Source of the DNA: Micromonospora haikouensis
GTDB lineage: Bacteria; Actinomycetota; Actinomycetes; Mycobacteriales; Micromonosporaceae
Length of the DNA: 39,234 nucleotides
Assembly (NCBI RefSeq): GCF_900091595.1
Contig: NZ_FMCW01000034.1
Span: 1-39,234 of the forward strand
Direction of reading: 5' to 3'
The translations under genes and the position numbers were made by a program. The notes below the pieces were generated by a model, which made no database searches, had not been told where the DNA came from, and saw only the letters and a program-made list of their open reading frames with translations. This document shows, one piece after another, positions 16,220 to 24,426 of this stretch (within the stretch, counting starts at the first letter, position 1; each line of letters opens with the position of its first letter).

Positions 16220-17983
16220 TTGGCCCCTTCAGCACGGACGACCAGGCACATTTTCGTCACCGGGGGCGTCGCCTCCTCGTTGGGTAAGGGCCTCACCGCC
16301 TCCAGCCTCGGCAACCTCCTCTCGGCCCGCGGGCTGCGCGTGGTGATGCAGAAGCTGGACCCGTACCTCAACGTCGACCCGGGGACGATGAACCCGTTCC
16401 AGCACGGCGAGGTCTTCATCACCGAGGACGGTGCCGAGACCGACCTCGACGTCGGGCACTACGAGCGTTTCCTCGACCGGGACCTGTCCGGCAAGGCGAA
16501 CGTCACCACCGGCCAGATCTACTCGGACGTGATCGCGAAGGAGCGGCGCGGCGAGTACCTGGGCGACACCGTCCAGGTGATCCCGCACATCACCAACGAG
16601 ATCAAGGCCCGCATCCTCGGCATGGCCGACCCGGACGCCGAGGGCCAGATCCCCGACGTGGTGATCACCGAGGTCGGCGGCACCGTCGGCGACATCGAGT
16701 CGCTGCCGTTCCTGGAGGCGATCCGCCAGGTCCGCCACGACCTGGGCCGGGACAACTGCTTCTACCTGCACGTCTCCCTGGTGCCCTACCTGGCCCCGTC
16801 GGGCGAGCTGAAGACCAAGCCCACCCAGCACTCGGTGGCGCAGCTGCGCAGCATCGGCATCCAGCCCGACGCGCTGGTGCTGCGCTGCGACCGGGAGATC
16901 CCGGAGAAGGTCAAGGTCAAGCTGTCGCTCTACTGCGACGTCGACACCGAGGCGGTCGTCGCCGCCCCCGACGCCCCGAGCATCTACGACATCCCGAAGG
17001 TGCTGCACCGCGAGGGCCTCGACGCGTACGTGGTGCGCCGCCTCGGCCTGTCCTTCCGCGACGTGGACTGGGCCAGCTGGGACGACCTGCTCGACCGGGT
17101 CCACCAGCCCCGGCACACCGTCACCGTGGCGGTGGTCGGCAAGTACGTCGACCTGCCCGACGCGTACCTGTCGGTCAGCGAGGCGATCCGGGCCGCCGGG
17201 TTCGGCCACCGGGCCCGGGTGCAGCTGCGCTGGGTGCCCAGCGACGACTGCGTCACCCCGGCCGGCGCGGCGGCGGCCCTGGCCGGCGTGGACGGCATCG
17301 TCATCCCCGGCGGCTTCGGCGTACGCGGCATCGAGGGCAAGATCGGCACCGCCCGGTACGCCCGGGAGAACGGCGTACCGCTGCTCGGCCTCTGCCTCGG
17401 CCTGCAGTGCATGACCATCGAGGTGGCCCGGCACCTGGCCGGCCTGCACGGGGCCAACTCCCTGGAGTTCGACGAGGAGGCCACCCACCCGGTCATCGCC
17501 ACGATGGCCGACCAGGAGGACATCGTCGCCGGCCGGGGCGACCTGGGCGGCACCATGCGGCTGGGCGCGTACCCGGCGAAGCTGGCCGGGGGGTCGATCG
17601 TCGCCGAGGCGTACGGCGCCACCGAGGTCAGCGAGCGGCACCGGCACCGGTACGAGGTGAACAACGCCTACCGCGACCAGCTCACCAAGGCGGGGCTGCA
17701 CATCTCCGGCACCTCCCCGGACGGCCGGCTCGTCGAGTTCGTCGAGCTGGACCGCGACCTGCACCCGTTCTTCGTGGCCACCCAGGCGCACCCCGAGCTG
17801 AAGAGCCGCCCGACGCGGCCGCACCCGCTGTTCGCGGCGTTCGTGAAGGCCGCCGTCGCCTACTCCGAGGCCGACCAGCTCCCGGTCGACCTGGACGCCC
17901 TCGGCGGCGCGGCGGAGGCGGCGGGCAGGGCCGGGCACAACGGCGGCGCGGCCGCCGGGCGCGAGACGGCCTCGGCGTCGTGA
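16220..17983 (+). CDS. pyrG: CTP synthase
   Basis: CTP synthase, 587 residues, converts UTP to CTP with ATP and glutamine. The N-terminal synthetase domain begins HIFVTGGVASSLGKGLTASS with the P-loop, followed by the conserved KLDPYLNVDPGTMNPFQHGE and VITEVGGTVGDIES. The C-terminal class I glutamine amidotransferase has nucleophile C392 in LLGLCLGLQCM and the His/Glu pair near TQAHPELKS. Start is TTG at 16220 (LAPSARTTRHIF), with a GGGAGCAGG ribosome site. The 180 bases upstream hold no gene; TACCGT at 16103-16108 could be a -10. The stop overlaps the NUDIX GTG by 4 bases. Confidence 0.97.
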   Translation: MAPSARTTRHIFVTGGVASSLGKGLTASSLGNLLSARGLRVVMQKLDPYLNVDPGTMNPFQHGEVFITEDGAETDLDVGHYERFLDRDLSGKANVTTGQIYSDVIAKERRGEYLGDTVQVIPHITNEIKARILGMADPDAEGQIPDVVITEVGGTVGDIESLPFLEAIRQVRHDLGRDNCFYLHVSLVPYLAPSGELKTKPTQHSVAQLRSIGIQPDALVLRCDREIPEKVKVKLSLYCDVDTEAVVAAPDAPSIYDIPKVLHREGLDAYVVRRLGLSFRDVDWASWDDLLDRVHQPRHTVTVAVVGKYVDLPDAYLSVSEAIRAAGFGHRARVQLRWVPSDDCVTPAGAAAALAGVDGIVIPGGFGVRGIEGKIGTARYARENGVPLLGLCLGLQCMTIEVARHLAGLHGANSLEFDEEATHPVIATMADQEDIVAGRGDLGGTMRLGAYPAKLAGGSIVAEAYGATEVSERHRHRYEVNNAYRDQLTKAGLHISGTSPDGRLVEFVELDRDLHPFFVATQAHPELKSRPTRPHPLFAAFVKAAVAYSEADQLPVDLDALGGAAEAAGRAGHNGGAAAGRETASAS

Positions 17984-18585
17984 GCGCCGTCGAGCACCGC
18001 TACGAGGTGACCGACCGGCGGGAACGCTACGCCGGGCGGATCTTCTCCGTGGTCACCGACGAGGTCACCATGCCCGGCGGGGGCACCGCCGCCCGCGACT
18101 ACGTCCGGCACGTCGGCGCGGTCGCCGTCGTGGCCCTCGACGACGCCGGCCAGGTGGTCCTCATCCGCCAGTACCGGCACCCGGTCGGCCGGCACCTGTG
18201 GGAGCTGCCCGCCGGGCTGATGGACGTCTCCGGCGAGGACCTGGCCGCCGCCGCGGCCCGGGAGCTGGCCGAGGAGGCCGACCTCACCGCCGGCACCATC
18301 GACGTGCTGGTCGACCTGCACAGCTCGCCCGGCTTCTCCAACGAGGTCGTGCGGGTGTTCCTGGCCCGGGACCTCGCCGACGTGCCGGCCGGGCAGCGCC
18401 ACGAACGCAGCGAGGAGGAGGCCGACCTCCAGGTCGTCCGGGTCGACCTCGACGAGGCGGTGCGGATGGTGCTGGCCGGGGAGATCACCAACGCCTCCGC
18501 CGTGGCGGGGCTGCTCGCCGCCGCCCGCGTCCGGGACGTCGGCTGGTCGGCGCTGCGCCGCCCGGACGCGCCGCTGCCGCGCTGA
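17980..18585 (+). CDS. NUDIX hydrolase, ADP-ribose pyrophosphatase type
   Basis: A 201-residue NUDIX hydrolase of the ADP-ribose diphosphatase group (Rv1700 position). The NUDIX box reads GLMDVSGEDLAAAAARELAE then EADL. Compared with the textbook G-x5-E-x7-REUXEEXGU it has one extra residue before the first Glu, as also in Rv1700. LWELPAG precedes the box, as in ADP-ribose hydrolases, and SSPGFSNEVVRVFLA follows. It probably hydrolyses ADP-ribose or related nucleotide sugars with Mg2+ or Mn2+. GTG overlaps the pyrG stop, so the two are translationally coupled. A strong hairpin follows the stop after 60 bases. Confidence 0.92.
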   Translation: MSAVEHRYEVTDRRERYAGRIFSVVTDEVTMPGGGTAARDYVRHVGAVAVVALDDAGQVVLIRQYRHPVGRHLWELPAGLMDVSGEDLAAAAARELAEEADLTAGTIDVLVDLHSSPGFSNEVVRVFLARDLADVPAGQRHERSEEEADLQVVRVDLDEAVRMVLAGEITNASAVAGLLAAARVRDVGWSALRRPDAPLPR

Positions 18586-18645
18586 GCCGAGCCGGCCGGC
18601 GGCCCGACGGTGGCCCGCGCCGGCCGGCGGACGGAACGTGACGGG

Positions 18646-18677
18646 AAGGGGCCGTGCGGCGCGCCGCACGGCCCCTT
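18646..18677. terminator. Bidirectional hairpin terminator
   Basis: Perfect inverted repeat AAGGGGCCGTGCGGC / GCCGCACGGCCCCTT with a 2-base centre. It lies between the convergent NUDIX and TM2 genes; the outer AA/TT pairs give a short U-run in either direction. Confidence 0.85.
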
Positions 18678-18693
18678 CGAGACGAGGTGGAGA

Positions 18694-18945
18694 TCAGTCG
18701 CGCAGCGGGCGGCCCTGCCCGTCGACGCCGCCGTTGACCAGGATCAGGATGCCGTCGATGGTGCCCCAGAGGGCGCCGAAGCCGCAGGTGACCAGGGTCA
18801 CGACGAGCTGGAGCACGCCGGTCTTGGTGTCGCCCATGTAGAACCGCCCGACGCCGAAGCCGCCGAGGAGGATGCCGAGTACACCCGCGACGACCTTGCT
18901 CTTGTCGGAGACGCCCTGCGGGTACTGCTGGTAAGGAGTGGTCAT
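18694..18945 (-). CDS. TM2 domain membrane protein
   Basis: An 83-residue protein with a TM2 domain: a short polar N-terminus (TTPYQQYPQGVSDKSK), first membrane segment (VVAGVLGILLGGFGVGRFYM), the conserved D of the connecting turn (GDTKTG), and a second segment (LQLVVTLVTCGFGALWGTIDGILIL). TM2 proteins are small two-pass membrane proteins of unclear function. ATG 18945 is preferred over an upstream in-frame ATG (18996), because a promoter fits just upstream and homologues start MTTPYQQ-like. It is transcribed against the surrounding genes. Confidence 0.85.
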   Translation of the reverse strand: MTTPYQQYPQGVSDKSKVVAGVLGILLGGFGVGRFYMGDTKTGVLQLVVTLVTCGFGALWGTIDGILILVNGGVDGQGRPLRD

Positions 18946-18953
18946 GGGGCGAA

Positions 18954-18982
18954 ACCATAGTGATCGACTCGCGTCCTGTCCG
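18954..18982 (-). promoter_or_regulatory. Probable promoter of the TM2 gene
   Basis: On the reverse strand, CGGACA (18982-18977), a 17-base spacer, then TATGGT (18959-18954), followed after 8 bases by the ATG. The transcript would start within one or two bases of the start codon, so it is nearly leaderless. Confidence 0.45.
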
Positions 18983-19066
18983 CAGCGGCACCCCACCGGT
19001 GGGACGATGGGAGGCGAACACTGGCGGAACGGCTGATCCGCTCTCCACCGCCGGCCCCATCGATGC

Positions 19067-19141
19067 CTGACACATCGTCAGCACCCCCGGGCACGGGATG
19101 GCACAGTGTCGGCGCCGCGAAACGGGCGGCCCGCCTAGACT
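19067..19141 (+). promoter_or_regulatory. Candidate control region of ald
   Basis: The 288 bases between the divergent TM2 and ald genes hold an inverted repeat CTGAC-acatc-GTCAG (19067-19081) and a possible -10 TAGACT (19136-19141). I found no good -35. In other actinobacteria ald is controlled by an Lrp/AsnC-type regulator that binds such repeats; no such regulator gene is in the window. Confidence 0.3.
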
Positions 19142-19233
19142 GCCGCCGGCGGGACGGTGGACCGCGGCGGCAACGGAGCCTCCGCGCACCGGGCGGTCGG
19201 GGCGGGTCGGCCCCGGAGAGAGGTGTCTGCATC

Positions 19234-20349
19234 GTGAAGGTCGGAATCCCTCGCGAGGTCAAGAACCACGAATACCGCGTGGCCATCACGCCCGCGGGCG
19301 TCAACGAGTTCACCCGCAGCGGCCACCAGGTCTTCGTCGAGTCCGGCGCCGGCGTCGGGTCGAGCATCACCGACGAGGAGTTCGCCGCGGCCGGCGCGAA
19401 GATCCTGGCCACCGCCGACGAGGTGTGGGACACCGCCGAGCTGGTGCTCAAGGTCAAGGAGCCGGTCGCCGAGGAATACCACCGCATGCGCGCCGGGCAG
19501 GTGCTCTTCACCTACCTGCACCTGGCCGCGTCCAAGGCGTGCACCGACGCGCTGGTCGACCGGGGGGTCACCGGCATCGCGTACGAGACCGTGGAACTGC
19601 CCGACCGGTCGCTGCCGCTGCTCGCCCCGATGTCCGAGGTGGCCGGCCGGCTCGCCCCGCAGGTCGGCGCGTACCACCTGCAGCGGCAGGGCGGCGGGCG
19701 CGGCATCCTGATGGGCGGCGTCTCCGGCGTGTACGCGGCGAAGACCGTGGTCATCGGCGCGGGCGTGTCCGGCATGAACGCCGCCGCGATCGCGCTCGGC
19801 CTGCAGGCCGAGGTGCTGCTGCTGGACAAGAACGTGGCCCGGCTGCGCCAGGCCGACGCCATCTACCGGGGCCACCTGCAGACGGTCGCCTCCAACGCGT
19901 ACGAGATCGAGCGGGCCGTGCTCGACGCGGACCTGGTCATCGGCGCGGTCCTCGTCCCCGGGGCGAAGGCCCCGACCCTGATCTCCAACGAGCTGGTCTC
20001 CCGGATGAAGCCGGGCAGCGTGCTCGTCGACATCTCCATCGACCAGGGTGGCTGCTTCGAGGACTCCCGGCCCACCACGCACGCCGAGCCGACCTACCAG
20101 GTGCACCACTCGATCTTCTACTGCGTGGCGAACATGCCCGGCGCGGTGCCGCACACCAGCACCTACGCGCTGACCAACGTGACCCTCCCGTACGCCCTGG
20201 AGCTGGCCAACCACGGCTGGCGCGCGGCCCTGCGCCGCGACCCGGCCCTGGCGCTGGGCCTGAACACCCACGACGGGCAGGTCGTCTACGGGCCGGTCGC
20301 CGAGGCGCACGGCATGCCGACCCTGCCGCTGGCCGAGGTGCTGGCCTGA
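19234..20349 (+). CDS. ald: Alanine dehydrogenase
   Basis: Alanine dehydrogenase, 371 residues, interconverting L-alanine and pyruvate with NAD. The N-terminus KVGIPREVKNHEYRVAITPAG carries the conserved Arg of the substrate site; KEPVAEEY holds the catalytic-type Lys region; TYLHLAAS follows with the catalytic His. The Rossmann domain has VVIGAGVSGMNAA near 175, and the conserved KPGSVLVDISIDQGGCFE segment is near 268. Length matches the family. GTG at 19234 lies after GGAGAGAGG. The stop overlaps the proposed CTG start of xerD. It supports growth on alanine and redox balancing when respiration is limited (family knowledge). Confidence 0.96.
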   Translation: MKVGIPREVKNHEYRVAITPAGVNEFTRSGHQVFVESGAGVGSSITDEEFAAAGAKILATADEVWDTAELVLKVKEPVAEEYHRMRAGQVLFTYLHLAASKACTDALVDRGVTGIAYETVELPDRSLPLLAPMSEVAGRLAPQVGAYHLQRQGGGRGILMGGVSGVYAAKTVVIGAGVSGMNAAAIALGLQAEVLLLDKNVARLRQADAIYRGHLQTVASNAYEIERAVLDADLVIGAVLVPGAKAPTLISNELVSRMKPGSVLVDISIDQGGCFEDSRPTTHAEPTYQVHHSIFYCVANMPGAVPHTSTYALTNVTLPYALELANHGWRAALRRDPALALGLNTHDGQVVYGPVAEAHGMPTLPLAEVLA

Positions 20350-21353
20350 CCGGGCAGCGCACCGGGACACCGGACGGGGCCGGCGCGGAACCCGCGCCGG
20401 CCCTGCGCCGGGCCCTGCGCGGCTACCTCGACCACCTCACCGTCGAGCGTGGCCTGTCCGCGAACACCCTCGCCTCGTACCGCCGGGACCTGGACCGCTA
20501 CCTCGCCACCCTCGCCGCCGCCGGGATCGCCGACCTCGCCACCGTCGGGGCGGGCGTCGTCGAGGCGCACCTGGCCCGGCTGCGCGCCGGCGACGACGAC
20601 CACCCGCCCCTGGCGGTCTCCTCCGCCGCCCGCGCCGCGTCGGCCGTGCGCGGGCTGCACCGCTTCGCCCTGCGCGAGGGGCTGGCCGGCGCCGACCCGA
20701 GCCGCGACGTCCGGCCGCCCGCCCCGCCGCGCCGGCTGCCCCGGGCGCTCCCCGTCGACTCGGTGGTGCGACTGCTGGAGACCGCCGGCCCGGTGACCGC
20801 CACCGGCGACGGCGCGCCGCTGGCGCTGCGCGACCGGGCGCTGCTGGAGTTCCTGTACGCCACCGGCGCGCGGATCTCCGAGGCCGTCGGCGCGGCGATC
20901 GACGACCTCGACGGCCTCGACAGCGGCGAGGCGGCGGTGCTGCTGCGCGGCAAGGGCGGCCGGGCCCGCCTCGTGCCGGTCGGCGGGTACGCCGTCGAGG
21001 CGCTGCGCGCCTGGCTGGTGCGTGGCCGACCGGCCCTGGTGGCCGCCGGCCGGGGCACCCCGGCGGTGTTCGTCAACGCGCGCGGGGGCGCGCTGACCCG
21101 GCAGGGGGCGTGGACGATCCTGCGGCGGGCCGCCGAGCGGGCCGGGCTGCCGGTGGACGGGGCGAACGCTGTCTCCCCGCACACGCTGCGCCACTCGTAC
21201 GCCACCCACCTGCTCGACGGCGGGGCCGACGTGCGGGTGGTGCAGGAACTGCTCGGCCACGCCTCGGTGACCACCACCCAGGTCTACACGCTGGTCACCG
21301 TGGAGCGGCTGCGCGAGGTGTACGCCACCGCCCACCCCCGCGCCCGCGGCTGA
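20346..21353 (+). CDS. xerD: Site-specific tyrosine recombinase XerD, probable CTG start
   Basis: A 335-residue XerD-type recombinase that with XerC resolves chromosome dimers at dif. An N-terminal SAM-like domain (LRGYLDHLTVERGLSANTL) is followed by the catalytic domain with R176 (ATGARISE), K203 (RGKGGRARLVP), H279 and R282 (HTLRHSYATHLL), H305 (LLGHASVTTTQ) and nucleophile Y314. No ATG, GTG or TTG lies in frame between the ald C-terminus and the conserved N-terminal domain. The best start is CTG at 20346, overlapping the ald stop as CTGA, exactly where coupled GTGA starts are found in this genome. Location two genes from parA-scpAB fits chromosome segregation (Rv1701 position). Confidence 0.9.
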   Translation: MTGQRTGTPDGAGAEPAPALRRALRGYLDHLTVERGLSANTLASYRRDLDRYLATLAAAGIADLATVGAGVVEAHLARLRAGDDDHPPLAVSSAARAASAVRGLHRFALREGLAGADPSRDVRPPAPPRRLPRALPVDSVVRLLETAGPVTATGDGAPLALRDRALLEFLYATGARISEAVGAAIDDLDGLDSGEAAVLLRGKGGRARLVPVGGYAVEALRAWLVRGRPALVAAGRGTPAVFVNARGGALTRQGAWTILRRAAERAGLPVDGANAVSPHTLRHSYATHLLDGGADVRVVQELLGHASVTTTQVYTLVTVERLREVYATAHPRARG

Positions 21354-21370
21354 CCGCGGGACGCGTCGAC

Positions 21371-21405
21371 CGGCCCCGCCCACCGGGACCGGCCGGTCGG
21401 GGCCG
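21371..21405 (+). terminator. Possible terminator after xerD
   Basis: CGGCCCCG (21371-21378) pairs with CGGGGCCG (21398-21405); the 19-base loop can itself partly pair. It lies 18 bases after the xerD stop. There is no U-tract. The remaining bases to parA (to 21562) hold no gene; TACAGT at 21447-21452 could be a -10 for parA. Confidence 0.4.
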
Positions 21406-21562
21406 ACACGCCGTACCGGTGCCGAACGCCCTGCTGACCGGTGGCGTACAGTCGGCATGGCGCGGACCTTGCGGGGCGACAGGACCGGGGTGCGCCGCGG
21501 CGCCGCGAGGGACGTCGGACGGCTCCGACGCCAGGTGGTCGTCGGGAGGGGGCAACGAGGAC

Positions 21563-22486
21563 ATGGCTGGCAACGGTGACCGTGCCGAGACCTGGACGAC
21601 GGAGCTCCGCGAGCAGCAGGCCACGCTCGGCGCGGACCTCGGGCCGGCGGACCCGGCGGCCTACACGATGCGCAAGCCGATCCCCGAGCCGATGCCCACC
21701 GACCGGCACGGGCCGGCCCGGATCATCGCGATGGCCAACCAGAAGGGCGGCGTCGGCAAGACCACCACCACGATCAACCTGGGCGCGGCGCTCGCGGAAT
21801 ACGGCCGCAAGGTGCTGCTGGTCGACTTCGACCCGCAGGGCGCCCTCTCCGTGGGCCTCGGCGTCAACCCGCACAACCTCGACCTGTCGGTCTACAACCT
21901 GCTCATGCAGGACGACGTCACCGCCGAGGACGTCCTGATCAAGACGGACGTGGCGGGGCTGCACCTGCTGCCGGCCAACATCGACCTCTCCGCCGCCGAG
22001 ATACAGCTCGTCAACGAGGTCGCCCGGGAGATGGCCCTCGCCCGGGTGCTCAGGTCGATCCGCAAGGAATACGACTACATCCTCATCGACTGCCAGCCCT
22101 CCCTCGGCCTGCTGGCGATCAACGCGCTGACCGTCGCGCACGGCGTGCTCATCCCCCTGGAGTGCGAGTTCTTCAGCCTGCGGGGCGTGGCCCTGCTGCT
22201 GGACACGATCGACAAGGTGCGCGAGCGGCTCAACTTCGACCTGGAGCTGGAGGGCATCCTCGCCACCATGTACGACAGCCGCACCACCCACTGCCGGCAG
22301 GTGCTGCAGCGGGTGGTCGAGGCGTTCGGCGACAAGGTCTACCAGACGGTGATCACCAAGACGGTGAAGTTCCCCGAGTCCACGGTGGCCGGGGCGCCCA
22401 TCACCACCCTCGACCCGGCGTCGTCGGGCGCCCGCAACTACCGGCAGCTCGCCCGCGAGGTGATCGCCGCGCAGGCGGAGCGGTAG
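21563..22486 (+). CDS. ParA/Soj-family ATPase linked to scpAB
   Basis: A 307-residue deviant-Walker ATPase. A 50-residue N-terminal extension (from MAGNGDRAETWTTELREQ) precedes the ATPase core. Deviant Walker A is KGGVGKTT (61-68), with VDFDPQGALS as A' and LIDCQPSLGLLAI as Walker B. It is the ParA-like protein that neighbours scpA in actinobacteria (Rv1708), distinct from the ParA of the origin-proximal parAB locus. No ParB gene is nearby. A role in chromosome organisation with condensin is inferred from position. ATG follows AACGAGG. About 180 bases without a gene separate it from scpA. Confidence 0.92.
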   Translation: MAGNGDRAETWTTELREQQATLGADLGPADPAAYTMRKPIPEPMPTDRHGPARIIAMANQKGGVGKTTTTINLGAALAEYGRKVLLVDFDPQGALSVGLGVNPHNLDLSVYNLLMQDDVTAEDVLIKTDVAGLHLLPANIDLSAAEIQLVNEVAREMALARVLRSIRKEYDYILIDCQPSLGLLAINALTVAHGVLIPLECEFFSLRGVALLLDTIDKVRERLNFDLELEGILATMYDSRTTHCRQVLQRVVEAFGDKVYQTVITKTVKFPESTVAGAPITTLDPASSGARNYRQLAREVIAAQAER

Positions 22487-22560
22487 GCCGGGTGGCCCGT
22501 CGTCGGCGCGCGCGTCCCCGGCCGGGGACGCACCAGCGGTCGGTGGCCGCGCCCCGCCGA

Positions 22561-22628
22561 GGCGGCCTTGTTGGCGCCCGGGGTGACCTCGTCGTCCGGG
22601 GCGGCCTTGTCGCCCGGGGCGGCCTTGT
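22561..22628 (+). repeat. Short direct repeats upstream of scpA
   Basis: GGCGGCCTTGT occurs at 22561-22571, 22600-22610 and 22618-22628, spaced 39 and 18 bases. The spacings are multiples of 3, but neither strand gives a convincing gene here. The stretch 22487-22664 otherwise holds only a possible -10, TACGGT (22653-22658), six bases before the scpA GTG. Confidence 0.55.
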
Positions 22629-22664
22629 CGTCGCGGTGCCCGGGGCGTGGACTACGGTCGTCCG

Positions 22665-23624
22665 GTGACCGCGCCGCCCCTGGACCCGCCCGCCGCACCG
22701 CCGCCCCCCGTGGCCGGTTCCGGTGGCGTGGCAGGTGACGGCGCGGGCGGGGAGTCCACCGGGTTCACCGTCCGGCTGGACAACTTCACCGGCCCGTTCG
22801 ACCTGCTGCTCCAGCTCATCAGCAAGCACAAGCTGGACGTCACCGAGGTCGCCCTGCACCGGGTCACCGACGAGTTCATCGCCTACCTGCGGGCTATGGG
22901 CGACCAGTGGGACCTGGACGAGACCAGCGAGTTCCTGCTGGTCGCCGCCACCCTGCTGGACCTGAAGGCGGCCCGGCTGCTGCCCACCGCCGAGGTCGAG
23001 GACGAGGAAGACCTGGCGCTGCTGGAGGCGCGGGACCTGCTCTTCGCCCGGCTGCTGCAGTACAAGGCGTTCAAGGAGGCCGCCGCGCACATCGCCGAGC
23101 TGGAGGCGGTCGGCGGCCGGCGCTACCCCCGGGCGGTGACCCTCGAGGCCCGCTACGCCGAGGCGCTGCCCGACCTGGTGCTCGGCATCGGCCCCGAGCG
23201 GCTGCTGAAGCTGGCGGTCAGGGCGATGACGCCGAAGCCGGTGCCCGAGGTGTCCATCGCGCACGTGCACCTGGTCCGGGTCAGCGTCCGGGAACACGCC
23301 GGGATCATCGCCGAGCGGCTGCGCCGGGCCGGCGTCGCCACGTTCTCCCTGCTCTGCGCCGACTGCGAGGCCACCCTGGAGGTGGTGGCCCGCTTCCTGG
23401 CGCTGCTGGAGCTGTACCGGGAGGGCCTCGTGTCCTTCGTGCAGGAACAGGCCCTGGAGGAGTTGACCGTCCGCTGGACCGGCCCCGCCGACGGCGGCAC
23501 CGAGCTGCACGTCGACGAGTATGCCGGCGCCCCGTCCGAGCCGGGCACGAGCAACGACAAGGACGGCAACGGCGTGGCCGTGGACGGCGAGGCCATGGAC
23601 GGCGAGGAGCAGCGCGATGAGTGA
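22665..23624 (+). CDS. scpA: Segregation and condensation protein A
   Basis: A 319-residue kleisin subunit of the SMC-ScpAB condensin. After a 35-residue Pro/Gly-rich leader comes the conserved FTVRLDNFTGPFDLLLQLISKHKLDVTEV-type N-terminal domain that binds the SMC neck. The helical middle (DLDETSEFLLVAATLLDLKAARLLP) and a C-terminal winged helix (ending near VSFVQEQALEELTVRW) that binds the SMC head follow. A 50-residue acidic tail ends the protein. GTG at 22665 lies 6 bases after TACGGT, suggesting a leaderless mRNA; GTG 22647 would add six residues. It overlaps scpB by 8 bases. Confidence 0.92.
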   Translation: MTAPPLDPPAAPPPPVAGSGGVAGDGAGGESTGFTVRLDNFTGPFDLLLQLISKHKLDVTEVALHRVTDEFIAYLRAMGDQWDLDETSEFLLVAATLLDLKAARLLPTAEVEDEEDLALLEARDLLFARLLQYKAFKEAAAHIAELEAVGGRRYPRAVTLEARYAEALPDLVLGIGPERLLKLAVRAMTPKPVPEVSIAHVHLVRVSVREHAGIIAERLRRAGVATFSLLCADCEATLEVVARFLALLELYREGLVSFVQEQALEELTVRWTGPADGGTELHVDEYAGAPSEPGTSNDKDGNGVAVDGEAMDGEEQRDE

Positions 23625-24426
23625 CGAGGAGCGCCGGGACTCCCTGGCCGACCAGGCCGCCGCCTGGGTCCCTCCCTGGAACCGCCCCCGTCCCCCCGCC
23701 CCACCGGAACCCCTCGCCCCGCCGCCGGCCACCCGGGAAGATCTTGGAAACGAACGGCCCCTGGAGGGGCCGGATTCTTCCAAGATCTCCTTGGCGGGGG
23801 AGGCGGCGGAGGCGGGGGAGCGGAAGCAGCGGGCCTCGCGGCGCCGGGCCGCTCCCGTGCCACCGCCGGCCCCCGCGCTCAACGACGCGGAACTGCGCGG
23901 GGCGCTGGAGGCCATCCTGCTGGTGGTCGACGAGCCCGTCAGCGAGCTGACCCTGGCCCAGGTCCTCGAACAGCCCCCGGAGCGCATCGGCCCCCTGCTC
24001 GACGACATCGCGGCCGGCTACACCGCCGCCGGGCACGGCTTCGAGCTGCGCCGGGCGGCCGGCGGCTGGCGGCTCTACACCCGCCCGGAATACGCCACGT
24101 ACGTCGAGCGGTTCGTGCTGGACGGGCAGTCGGTCCGGCTGACCCAGGCGGCGCTGGAGACCCTCGCCGTGGTCGCGTACCGGCAGCCGGTGACCCGTTC
24201 GCGCATCTCGGCCATCCGGGGTGTCAACTGCGACGGGGTGCTCCGTACGCTGGTCTCCCGCGGGCTGGTCGAGGAGTGCGGTGCCGAACCGGACAGCGGC
24301 GCCTTCCTCTACCGGACCACCACGATGTTCCTGGAGAAGCTGGGGCTGAACTCGGTCGACGAGTTGCCCCCGCTCGCCCCGTTCCTCCCCGACAACGTAG
24401 AAGAGCTTGCCGATGCGACGCGATGA
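23617..24426 (+). CDS. scpB: Segregation and condensation protein B
   Basis: A 269-residue ScpB, the winged-helix partner of ScpA. The first 90 residues are an unusually long, disordered Pro/Glu/Arg-rich leader. The two winged-helix domains run from about 90 (LNDAELRGALEAILLVVDEPVS) through LTQAALETLAVVAYRQPVTR, IRGVNCDGVLRTLVSRGLV and FLYRTTTMFLEKLGL near the end. The leader contains an inverted repeat (23739-23788) that looks inserted without breaking the frame. ATG 23617 lies inside the end of scpA (8-base overlap). The next gene, rluB, starts 14 bases before the scpB stop. Confidence 0.92.
   Translation: MSDEERRDSLADQAAAWVPPWNRPRPPAPPEPLAPPPATREDLGNERPLEGPDSSKISLAGEAAEAGERKQRASRRRAAPVPPPAPALNDAELRGALEAILLVVDEPVSELTLAQVLEQPPERIGPLLDDIAAGYTAAGHGFELRRAAGGWRLYTRPEYATYVERFVLDGQSVRLTQAALETLAVVAYRQPVTRSRISAIRGVNCDGVLRTLVSRGLVEECGAEPDSGAFLYRTTTMFLEKLGLNSVDELPPLAPFLPDNVEELADATR
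23739..23788. repeat. Double inverted repeat inside scpB, possible inserted palindromic element
   Basis: Outer arms AGATCTTGGAA (23739-23749) and TTCCAAGATCT (23778-23788) are perfect. Inner arms CGGCCCC (23755-23761) and GGGGCCG (23766-23772) form a second stem. The AT-containing arms differ from the surrounding codon usage. The element encodes DLGNERPLEGPDSSKIS within the disordered ScpB leader. Confidence 0.8.

Noticed and set aside
22561..22628. Possible CRISPR-like spacing of GGCGGCCTTGT
   Set aside because: Only three 11-base copies with unequal spacing and no cas genes; no CRISPR array was seen anywhere in the window.
22438..22698. Reverse frame with DKAAPG-like repeats upstream of scpA
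   Set aside because: It overlaps the ends of parA and scpA, has no ribosome site, and the repeats are explained by short direct repeats in intergenic DNA.
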